Positions 55,478 to 64,000 of a stretch of DNA of 64,000 nucleotides are shown in pieces (the stretch's first letter is position 1; the number at the start of each line of letters is the position of its first letter). The stretch spans positions 2,790,001 through 2,854,000 of the forward strand of contig MSED01000002.1 of the NCBI GenBank assembly GCA_002099365.1. The letters run 5' to 3'. Origin of the DNA: Phialophora verrucosa (lineage: Eukaryota > Ascomycota > Eurotiomycetes > Chaetothyriales > Herpotrichiellaceae). The notes beneath the pieces are model-generated. The model was not told the DNA's origin. It ran no database searches and was given only the letters and a program-made list of their open reading frames with translations. A program made the translations under genes and the position numbers.

Positions 55478-56730
55478 GCCAAGCATCCGAGCCAGCGAAG
55501 CTTCCGCAGTCGTAGAAGCGTTGGCGGACTCCTAATTGCGCTTGGCCTTGGAATAGTCAAGCCAATAGTAGATAAAGTCTCCGCGGGTCAATCTGTAGTA
55601 CATCCGTCCTTTGGCTCACAGCCGACTCTGTCAACAATTTTCTCTCAGGCAGGAATATGTGAGACTGGTTTGTTGCCTTGGAGAGGAGGGTCCGCAAGCT
55701 ACAAACGCTGAATACATGTTGCCTTTACGAACGCTGTATGCAACACGACTCAGAGGTTGCGCACAACATGTGTGTCAGGCCACCCCATTGTCCTGGCGTT
55801 GCTGCCCTGGCCTTGACATGGATCTCCGCCAGGACCAGAACTGGTACGTCAATAGGAGATACCTCGGTACCCGTACCGAATGTCAACTGGAAGAAGCATG
55901 AATCTCGATGCCGTAATGACATAATAGACTGGCCCTACCCGTTCATCTGCTCATGTGCTTGATCGAATTTTCCTGGAGCTCGAGCCATATCGAATTGGCG
56001 TTTGGACTGGCGGTGGCGAGACGGGCCTCGACCATGCGACGACCCAGTCAAGTCAGCGTGCCCAAAAAGTCCACGTTCGAGCGTTGTCAGATCTCCGCGA
56101 ACCTCCACGCTGCGCCGTACAGCGCGCCTCGTTCTGTTCTTGGAGGGGGTGGGGGGGAGGGGGGCGGAGTGGAACTCGGTATTGTATCTCCGAGGTGTTC
56201 CGCCTCAACGCCTCTCCGGGCCCGTGATCTCCCAACCTCGTCACGGCCTAGTGTGGCGGTCATCCGGGCCGACAGCGCAGAAGGACGCTAGAATATGCGA
56301 AAAGCTAGTCCCAAAGCGGTGGTAGGCAGTAGTCGGCCTATTCAGACCGAAAACACTCCCACTATTGATGCCGCCGCGTGCCACCGACAAAGCTCTAAAC
56401 CCACGTCTCTCGTGATGAGCCTGTTGAACATGAGTCCCCGAGGACAGCGTGTGCCTTTGAGGCGGGCTATGGTTCCAGGACAAGGCTACTGCGTAAAACA
56501 CAGCGGCCGAGCTCAGGTGATCTCTGGAGGCCTGTCCGATGCTTTATCTCACCCAGACTCTCATAACGATTCACGGAAAATCGCGTTTACATCAATCAGA
56601 GATCGGAATCAGCTCGTTACTTCCACGGCGACGCAACTGGGACTTCTCTGATCAGGCTGTTGATTCAGGTCAATCTATATTTGACGAGGTCTTAAGCATT
56701 CCCATTGATCACTCGGCGACAAGTGCAAAG
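55478..56730. other. Promoter region of the Baeyer-Villiger monooxygenase
   Basis: About 1.25 kb. It contains the CGG-N10-CCG palindrome at 56177-56192 next to a poly-G tract (56143-56165) and the GCTCTAAAC motif at 56392-56400. Short open frames show no family features. Confidence 0.5.
56177..56192. promoter_or_regulatory. Candidate Zn2Cys6 binding site CGG-N10-CCG
   Basis: CGG TATTGTATCT CCG within AACTCGG...CCGAGG (56173-56195). It matches 22 of 23 positions of the copy at 39482-39504 in the regulator promoter; flanking DNA is not alike, so this is not simply a duplicated segment. It lies about 540 bp upstream of the monooxygenase ATG. Confidence 0.4.
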
Positions 56731-58771
56731 ATGGGCGCTAACAGCTTGCCAGTTCGAACTTCGCAGTCAAATGTGGAGGTACCAGACATGAACAACCATA
56801 CTAGTCACTCATTACCCGCACATGGAGACAAGCGACCAGCCTTTTCTCCAGAGTGGAATTCAGTCGCTCCGTCGGGTTACACCATCAGCGAGCACATTGT
56901 GGGCGAGCCACCGATCACAGAGAAGCCCTTCAGACTCCTGTTTCTCGGCGCGGGCGCCTCGGGCATCGACTTTCTTCACCATGCGATCACGGAAGGCGCA
57001 CTGGCGGGGTTGAACGTGGAAGTTGTATGCTACGAGAAGAATCACGATGTAGGCGGCACGTGGCTCGAAAACAGGTACAGTGTCAGGATCCAAGCGCTTG
57101 GCCATCCTTGCTCAGAATTTCCAGATACCCAGGCTGCGCCTGCGACGTCCCGAGTGTATGCTACCAGTTCCCTTGGAAGCCCAAGCATGACTGGACCAAG
57201 TACTACTCCGGCAGCAAAGAGATCTGGGAGTATATGGCTGGGATTGTGGAGGAGGAAGGCCTCCGCAAGTACATCCAACTGCGCACCGAGGTCACCAGTG
57301 CAGTATGGGACGAGCAGATATCGAAGTGGGTGATCAAAGCCCAACAATACGACAACCAGGGTGCCGTGGCTCGAGAGTTTGAGGGGCATTTCGACTATTT
57401 CGCCAATGGCAGCGGCTTCTTGAAGTGAGTAGACGGGTTTCCCGCCATCGAGATCAAAATCGGAGCTAATGGACTTTGCGCAGCGCGTGGAAGTGGCCCG
57501 ACATCCAAGGCCTTCACGACTTCAAGGGGAGCTTGTATCACACGGCGCATTTCGACGAAACTGCAGACCTGAAGGGCAAGCGCGTCGCCGTGATCGGAAG
57601 CGGAAGCTCCGGCGTCCAAACAGTCGCCTCCATCTACAAGGACGTTGCCGAGCTCTATCACTGGATCCGAAGTCCGATCTGGGTGACGGCAGGATATGGA
57701 CAGGCTTACGCCGGCGAAAACGGTGAAAACTTCGAATGTAGGCCTCGTTCTGGCTCCGTGCCCGTGGTCAAGGCTAATACAATCCAGATTCGGAAGAACA
57801 AAAGCAGGAATTCAAACGGGATCCAGAAGGATATCGTATCTACAGGAAAAAGGTCGAGTCCGAGCTGAATATTCGGTTCAAGAACATCCTTCGCCACACG
57901 GCCGAGGCCGAAGAAACTCGCAAGGTTCGGAGTTCTACCCTTCTGTCTGGGACTTGTCCGCGGCCACTAACATAACATCCAGTTCTCTATCGCTGAAATG
58001 TCCAGAAGGCTGGCATACAACGAAGAGCTGATCCAGCACATCATACCCAAAGACTTCAATGTGGGCTGCCGTCGTCCGACTCCCGGCAGTGGGTACCTTG
58101 AAGCCCTAGTGGCACCCAAGACCAAGGTATATTTCCAAGACGTCCACTGCATCACGCCCAACGGATTCAAGCCTCAGTCCAATTCTCCCGAGCAGACCGT
58201 GGACGTAATTATCTGCGCCACTGGGTTTGACACATCCTTCCGACCTCGCTTCCCCGTCATCGGCCTGAACGGCGCCAGCATCTCGGAGATGTGGCAGAAT
58301 CACGCTCTCAGCTACATCAGCACAGGCGTGCCCGACATTCCCAACTACTTTACCTACTTCGGCCCCTACGGCCCTCTGGCCCAGGGTTCTCTCCTCCCGG
58401 TAGCCACGGCGCTGACAATGAACCTCACCGCGACTCTCAAGAAGATCCGGGTGGAGCATATCCGTCGCTTGTCTCCCAAGCCTTCGGTGGTCGCCGACTT
58501 TGGTGAGCATGCCATGACATTCCATCACCGAACTGCCTGGACGGAACCCTGCCGAAGTTGGTTCAAGCAAGGCCGCGTCGAGGCGAACCCGGTCGTCTGG
58601 CCTGGAAGCCGACTCCACTACTTGGAGGTGATTTCAACACCTCGGTTCGAAGATTTCGACATCGAGTACGTCTCGGGCAACCGATGGGGTTGGCTCGGAA
58701 ATGGGTTTGCGCTTGTCGAGTTCGGAGGGGACATTACCTATTACCTGAACGAAGACCCGTCCAAAAAGTAG
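56731..58771 (+). CDS. Type I Baeyer-Villiger monooxygenase
   Basis: Five exons: 56731-57074, 57125-57424, 57484-57737, 57788-57924 and 57983-58771; introns 50-59 nt; 607 residues. Splicing of the first intron rebuilds GGTWLENRYPGCACDVPS, the BVMO block after the first Rossmann motif (LGAGASG). The second Rossmann motif is GSGSSG. The BVMO fingerprint reads F-K-G-S-L-Y-H-T-A-H-F-D, that is FxGxxxHxxx with Phe where Trp is usual. ATGFDTSFRPRFP is the C-terminal FAD/NADP block. Such enzymes use NADPH and O2 to insert oxygen next to a ketone, giving an ester or lactone. Closest in style to the 4-hydroxyacetophenone and steroid/cyclic-ketone BVMOs; substrate not readable. An earlier in-frame start region exists upstream but lacks family character. 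Confidence 0.88.
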
Positions 58772-59086
58772 GAATGCGGGTCTTTGCAGGTAGACGGATA
58801 GGGAGCAGATGGTCTCGGCATGGCAAGGGGCATGGAGGACGTTGGATATTATGGTAATTAGAGGTTCGAAGCGCTTCTGTACCCTCACAGTCCTAGACGG
58901 CAGTCCTGATCGTCCAAGCATCGGCTTGAGGCCCTTGGAGTGATGGGTAGATTTTATTTGCTTGTCACGACTACAGACTCGCACGTCCCGGACTGCCATC
59001 CTGGGCAAGTCCAGGTAAGACTATCCTACCTGCCAGCTTCCCGCTGTAACCGAGCGCGACAGCGCTCTCTACTTGGGCATACACTC
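58772..59086. other. Short convergent intergenic region
   Basis: About 315 bp between the monooxygenase stop and the transporter pseudogene; no feature seen. Confidence 0.45.
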
Positions 59087-60037
59087 TCAGGGATGTTCGG
59101 TCCACAGAGAGATAGAGTTACAGGAGTTAGAGTAAGGTCGATATGCGATCAGAACCGAGATTACGTTGGTGCCCCACAATGCCGCCTGAAACCACTTTGA
59201 CATCTATCGTCAGTGGTAAAAATGTATCCGTGAAGTAGACCTTTCAAGACTTACGTAGAAGTCACGCCAAGCGATATGTGTATTGCGTTTAGTGATTGCG
59301 CCGATCGTCAACGGCCCTACAACGGTGGGAGGAGTGCCGAGGCGTTCATGGCCGCCTGGGCGACTGGTGGCTGTGGTTAGTTGGCTATGAGAAGGTAACA
59401 AAGGCGTGGAGATGTGTTGATCTTACTGGGTTGCCATCGACGAGGGAGGATTTCCGCAGGCACAGCATAACCCAAAGGGACTGCGGCAAAGCCAAAGCCA
59501 ATCAGAATGCTTGCTCCAATGAGTCGGTAGATGTTTTCTGACCCAGGAGCAATGCATGCTCCAATGAAGGCAATTGCACAGGTGCCCGGAAGGAGGAGCT
59601 TTCGGGCCTGGAAGGCGTCAGATGCGGTGGACAGGATAGGTCCTACCACAGCTTGGACCAGTGATAGAGCATGACGACCCATGTCTGAGTGGTGGTGTTG
59701 TGCAGGTCCGTTCCAATATAGGTCAACTGGTGACAGAGAAAACAGTGTCAAAGTCAGACACGGTGCTATCAGGTTGTTCACGTACCACTGCCGGTGGGCC
59801 TTGAAGCGCCAGGACCTGGCTGAAGACCAACAGGTTCATTGCTGCCAGGGCGATCCAAGTGCGTGCATGAAGCTCAGGTTCAACCTCTTCCTGATCAAAA
59901 GTGAGATTACCTTGATGTTGGTCGGTATACTCCTCCTGGTGGAGCTCAATTTCGTTCTGCGATTTGGAGTCGGCAGCCCAGGTGATCCCACCAGTATGGG
60001 GGGTAATGAGGACTGTAGTACCACTGGGAGCAGCCAT
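59087..60037 (-). pseudogene. Half-length TRI12-type MFS transporter pseudogene
   Basis: Starts with a plausible ATG (60035-60037) and an acidic N-terminal tail, then TM1 (ARTWIALAAMNLLVFSQVLALQGPPAV), an intron (gtacgtg..caccag) and LTYIGTDLHNTTTQTW. A frameshift follows; ALSLVQAVVGPILSTASDAF and VPLGYAVPAEILPRRW continue in another frame. A second intron and another frameshift come before VVGPLTIGAITKR, then a third intron and WFQAALWG, after which similarity stops at TGA 59087. Only the N-terminal six-TM half is left. The introns are intact while the coding frame is broken, a sign of recent decay. It shares its upstream region with the fumarylacetoacetase-family gene. Confidence 0.78.
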
Positions 60038-60509
60038 AATGGGGAGACAGTGATGCAGAGCGACAAACAGGTAGATCGGGATGCCAAAGGTGGGTATGCA
60101 AGAGTAAATACTCATGCATGCTTAGTACGCGCACAGAGAATTCGGTAGGCGGTTGAATGCGTCGTTCCTAAGCAAAGGTTTGAGCAGAAGACAGAAGACT
60201 TCAGCATTTGAACTACTAGGTCCAAATCTAGGACTCAACCATGGCCCAATAACTCTCTGCATTGAATCTGGGGTGCTTTTCGGCGTGGGGAGCTCGGTCC
60301 GTCATCATATGCGGTTCAGGGGAAGACGACGCGGCTCTAAACTATACAAGTTCTGGCGGCCCGAGGCCAACGAGATGCAAGTTGACAACATTCGGCCTTG
60401 ACACCAAACCATTCGAGTAGGTCATTTTATACTGAACTGGTCTCCCGATTCACCTGCCGTAGCTGTTTTGCAGCGCGACCGTCGAAGGCGCCCAAGGGTT
60501 CGATTCATC
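60038..60509. other. Divergent promoter, transporter pseudogene and FAH-family gene
   Basis: 472 bp; contains the GCTCTAAAC motif at 60334-60342 (168-176 bp upstream of the FAH-family ATG) and a CCGAG half-site at 60361. Confidence 0.45.
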
Positions 60510-62042
60510 ATGGTTGCCGTCTGGTTTCCCGTCGTGATTCCCGAGGACAGCCCTTTCGGCCCCTACAACATACCCTTTGGAATTTTCAGCACACCAGAGG
60601 GTGTTGGTCTTGGAGTTAGTATTTTATACACAGTCTTCTTCGTACAAACCCTGCTAATGAGCCCGTGATACCCAGTCCAAGCCACGCGCCGGAGTGGCGC
60701 TCGGAGAGTTTGTCATCGAACTCCGTGAGCTGGCTCAGTACGGCGTATTCGATGCGCATCAAAACACTTCAAAGATCTTGAGACATGTGTTCCTCGAGGT
60801 AACCATGACATTCATTCTTCAGCTCCAGTCATAGCCTCCTAATACTTATCACCAGCCCACGCTGAACGCGTTCGCTGCACTGGAAACCAGCGAAAGGAGA
60901 TGGGTCAGATTGGCAATCGTTGAGAATGTCACTAGCGAAAAGTCAGTCCTCTTTACGGATCCAGGCCTGAACGCGAAAGCCTTTGTGTTTGGCCGTGACA
61001 CGCAAATGCACCTACCTATGGACATCACCGACTATACTGACTCGTTTTCATCTCTCATTCATGCCGAAAACGTAAGACTGCCCTCCTCCAGGATTGTCTC
61101 CTCACTCTCAATCATGCGTAGTCTCTGAAACCACTGGAACTTGACCTACCTGCAGCTTTCAAGCTCTATCCACTTGGATACAATGGTCGTCGCTCCTCCA
61201 TCTTCCAGTCAGGTCATCAGATCCATCGGCCAAGTAGATTTTTCGTCAAAGAAGGCGAGACTCAGCCAGCTTTCCAGATATCGAGACAGATAGACTTTGA
61301 GATCGAGCTTGGAGCCTTCATTTCGAAACCGGTCCCCCATGGAAAGACAATTGACGCGAAGACTGCTGCAGATCACATTTTCGGCTACGTTCTTCATAAC
61401 GACTGGTCAGCCAGAGATATTCAGCCGTATGAGATGCCTCCACTAGGACCGATGCATTCTAAGGGCTTCATTACCACCATCTCACCCTGGATTGTGACTG
61501 TTGATGCGCTGGCAAGTTGTTGTACTGGCCCGCCATCATCGAACGCAAGCCCAATCCATTCATCGCTCGTTACAGACGAGACGAGTCATGGTGTGTATGA
61601 TATCGAGTTTAAAGCTTCGCTGGCTCGTAAGTTGTCATGATCTCTCTGCTTCGAAACGAATGCTCAAGTTACAATAGGTTATGGCAATAGCCCCATCGAA
61701 ATTGTTCGGTCGAACTATCGCCATTCATACTGGAGCATTCCACAAATGATAGCATACCAATCCTCAGGAGGTTGGGGAATCAATACAGGTGATCTGGTAG
61801 CCAATGGAACCATTTCATCTCCAGTGCCCGAGGACAAGAAAGGACTAGGCACGTATGGATGTCTACTAGAGAGTTTTGCGCAGAAACACGAGCTGCCCGC
61901 AGTTGGCGGCAAACCCATGTCCTGGCTCGAGGGCGGCGACGAACTTATCACCCAAGGCTGGTTCAATACGGCTGATGGTAGAAGATGTGGGTTTGGCAAA
62001 GTGTCGGGGGTCGTGGTGCCGGGTCCCTCGTGGCCTTCGTAG
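60510..62042 (+). CDS. Fumarylacetoacetase-family hydrolase
   Basis: Five exons: 60510-60614, 60676-60798, 60856-61071, 61122-61626 and 61678-62042; 437 residues, close to fumarylacetoacetases (about 420). Starts WFPVVIPEDSPFGPYNIPFGIFSTPEG, the usual N-terminal block. Active-site features: DYTDSFSSLIH (metal Asp and, seven residues on, the catalytic His), IDFEIELGAF (metal Glu pair), NDWSARDIQ (metal Asp) and TTISPWIVTVDAL. The loop that in homogentisate-pathway enzymes carries NVGIMFR and GYHGR reads NVSLKP and GYNGR, so the expected Arg is absent. It is probably a paralogue acting on another acylpyruvate-like or beta-diketone compound. The first donor is a weak gttagt; gttggt at 60603 is an alternative. 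Predicted role: hydrolytic C-C cleavage late in an aromatic or cyclic substrate pathway. Confidence 0.85.
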
Positions 62043-63459
62043 AATGAGATCGTACTGTCCTGTTTTGCAGGAATTTCATGGTCTTGGTCTTCATTACCGA
62101 GTCATGCAAAATCGCCAGCTGCCTTGCTGAAGACATGGTAGATGACCCAGACGTGCTGAGCCTTTCCAACGAAATCCCTCTGCTCGATATGTAGCGCATC
62201 ATCCTTTGAAGAGAGGCAAACGGTCGATATGATGGAGCACGACGCTGCAGGAGTCCAAACCACCATCTTTCAGTAGACAGGGGCCCCTAGCCTTATCAAT
62301 TTTATCAACTAGTAAATATTCAGCTTGCGTCTCTGCCAGGGTTGGCAGGCATCGATTCCTATCCTTGGCGACTTGCGACTCCTGAATCGACATCCTGATT
62401 AGGAAGCTGCAAGCCTTCACGGTTGATAATTACTGCCCATGATACCATAGCGCTGAATATCGAAGCTGGCGTGCCCGGGAGAAAGGTGCCGCACGAGTCG
62501 ATGTTCGACCCATACACGCAGGGTGTCGCTGTGTAGAGTATGGACGCTAGGCTCGCGAATCTTGATGAAACTTACGACCGTCGACTGATCATGGACCATC
62601 CTGTTGTGTTGAACTGGGATAATTGAAGGGACCCTCCAGCTGGGTGTACACAGTTACAAAGTAGCTCAGCTTCACCCACAGGCGTCTCTACCCAGCCGAA
62701 CTATTAGTCATCTGGCTCCCTTAGCGAGCTAACCGGTTCGGGCTGAGCACGCCTGGCATGCCCCGAGCTCAGCCAAGCCAAAGCCTCGCCGTCGCCCCCG
62801 CATTTAATTTTAGCGAAACCTGCTCACCCGTTCAGCCTCATCTCGAGAAGTCCGAAAAACATGCTCACCCGTCCAATGTCGCGGAGATGAGGTTTCAGGC
62901 GAGGCTGGCATTAGATCAGGACTGGGCCTCAGAATCTTGCTCAAGAGGCTGATATTGAGGCTTAGGCGTGGAATCATGCCTGAATGCAGGCTTGGAAGTG
63001 TCGTGCTTTTGGCTAGTGGAAGACAGTCGCGAGGTGAGTTGAGTAGATTTGAGCAGGTATTCATTTCAACCACCGCAATCATCGCGGCTAGTGGTGTGAG
63101 TCCGAGTATATATGGATGGATGGATGGATGGATGTGAGTACCCAATCCCTTGGTCTCTCGCCTCTTATTTCGCTCTACACGGCAAGTCTACACGACAACC
63201 ACTGCTCGGTACAGCACCCTTCTACCCATCCTATATACGTACCCGTCTGGCGTTGGTCTTGAGACTCGTCTCGTGTATCCGAAAGGTTATACCACATAAA
63301 GCGCTCAACTCCCCCGTCACCAATCGCCAATCGGCAGAACAGACCAGAACATCCAACCCAGACGTATCGCCACCAACCCTCCCTCCATCCACTCAACGAT
63401 ACTCAAACTCAACGATTCTCACACGCACCCTCACAAAGAATAACGCTCCAAAGCCCCTC
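62043..63459. other. Intergenic, no gene seen
   Basis: About 1.4 kb. It holds the ATGG microsatellite at 63112-63134; a presumed 5' leader for the last gene begins after it. No other feature recognised. Confidence 0.45.
63112..63134. repeat. ATGG tetranucleotide microsatellite
   Basis: Five full ATGG units plus ATG, preceded by a TATATA stretch; upstream of the last gene. Confidence 0.85.
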
Positions 63460-64000
63460 ATGTGCACGGACTCCAACCGCCCCGCGGAGCCCGACTCGGC
63501 CATCCGCGTCGCCATCATTCACCCGCACTCAGACCCGTCGTTCCACGCCCGATTAAGCTTCTCGAACGGGACGGAGGATAGAAGCACGGCGACAGAGACG
63601 ACGCTGCAATGCGCGGACGACGCCGTTGGCGGGCCGTTGAATGTTAGAATCCAGTAAGTACATATCACGTACAGTGTTACGCTTTACTCGTGACGCATTG
63701 GACACAGTATCATGCGTTTGGGCTGGAGATGTGAAGCATGAGGCCCATGATCTCTATTCTATTGGGTATCCTCCCTCTCTCCCTCCTCCCCTTCTCTCTA
63801 CACTTCTAGTGAATTGAGGTGAAGCGAAGTCAAAAATGCAACCATTACCGACTAGCAAGCCGATTCACATGATTGACTGATTGATGGATAACTCACTGAC
63901 CGGGCGACTAATCGATTGATCGATGACTGATTGACTGACACGCTCGCAGTAAATACGGCGAACCGCTCTCACTCTCCCTCGCCCTGTCCTCACGATCCAC
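63460..64000 (+). CDS. Unidentified gene, 5' part only
   Basis: Exon 1 from an ATG at 63460 to 63653, a 296-nt intron (63654-63949, gtaagt..gcag) and the start of exon 2 running off the window. The join gives NVRIHKYGEPLSLSLALSSRS. About 80 residues are visible, polar and without a recognisable motif. The frame is open upstream to 63112, so an earlier start cannot be excluded. The intron is far longer than others here and carries many GATTGA/CGAT-type short repeats, which may form hairpins. Confidence 0.5.

Noticed and set aside
56539..56730. Upstream in-frame extension of the Baeyer-Villiger gene
   Set aside because: The open frame is short and without family features; the ATG at 56731 is a better start.

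Overview
The window looks like nuclear DNA of a filamentous ascomycete (Pezizomycotina). The evidence is short introns (39-99 nt, mostly 48-65 nt) with GT..AG ends and CTAAC/CTGAC-type branch sites, a WetA conidiation regulator, a Zn2Cys6 regulator of the fungal type, TRI12-family transporters and a polyubiquitin gene. Eurotiomycetes (possibly a black-yeast lineage rich in catabolic genes) is my guess; the sequence alone does not prove it.

Layout. 0-9 kb is conserved housekeeping and development: the 3' end of a COQ3-like methyltransferase, an ETP1/BRAP2-type RING protein, a four-unit polyubiquitin gene and wetA, with about 2.3 kb of promoter DNA between the last two. 10-22 kb holds a membrane acyltransferase, a DUF1772 membrane protein, an unidentified protein, and two long single-exon enzymes that look bacterial in style: a D-aminopeptidase-like serine hydrolase and a single-chain biotin-dependent acyl-CoA carboxylase. 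22-31 kb is a decay zone: a broken amidohydrolase-2 decarboxylase, an intact flavin monooxygenase, an O-methyltransferase reduced to its two ends, and long gene-poor stretches.

31.6-62 kb reads as a catabolic neighbourhood: a PcaB-type cycloisomerase, a zinc alcohol dehydrogenase, a succinate-semialdehyde-type aldehyde dehydrogenase, a Zn2Cys6 regulator, a short-chain dehydrogenase, a sugar-porter-family transporter, a second zinc alcohol dehydrogenase divergent from a TRI12 transporter, a cyclase-family hydrolase, a frameshifted short-chain dehydrogenase, a Baeyer-Villiger monooxygenase, a half-length TRI12 pseudogene and a fumarylacetoacetase-family hydrolase. An alcohol-to-ketone-to-ester (or lactone)-to-acid/aldehyde route with C-C or ester hydrolysis is a plausible reading; the substrate is unknown. 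Three upstream regions in this block carry a CTCGG-N8/10-CCGAG palindrome and a fourth carries CGG-N10-CCG. These are candidate sites for the resident Zn2Cys6 regulator and the most interesting signal I found. A second 9-mer, GCTCTAAAC, lies upstream of all three intact plus-strand enzyme genes of the block. The window ends inside an unidentified gene.

All exon models were built by eye from frame, splice signals and family knowledge. No alignment or search was run.
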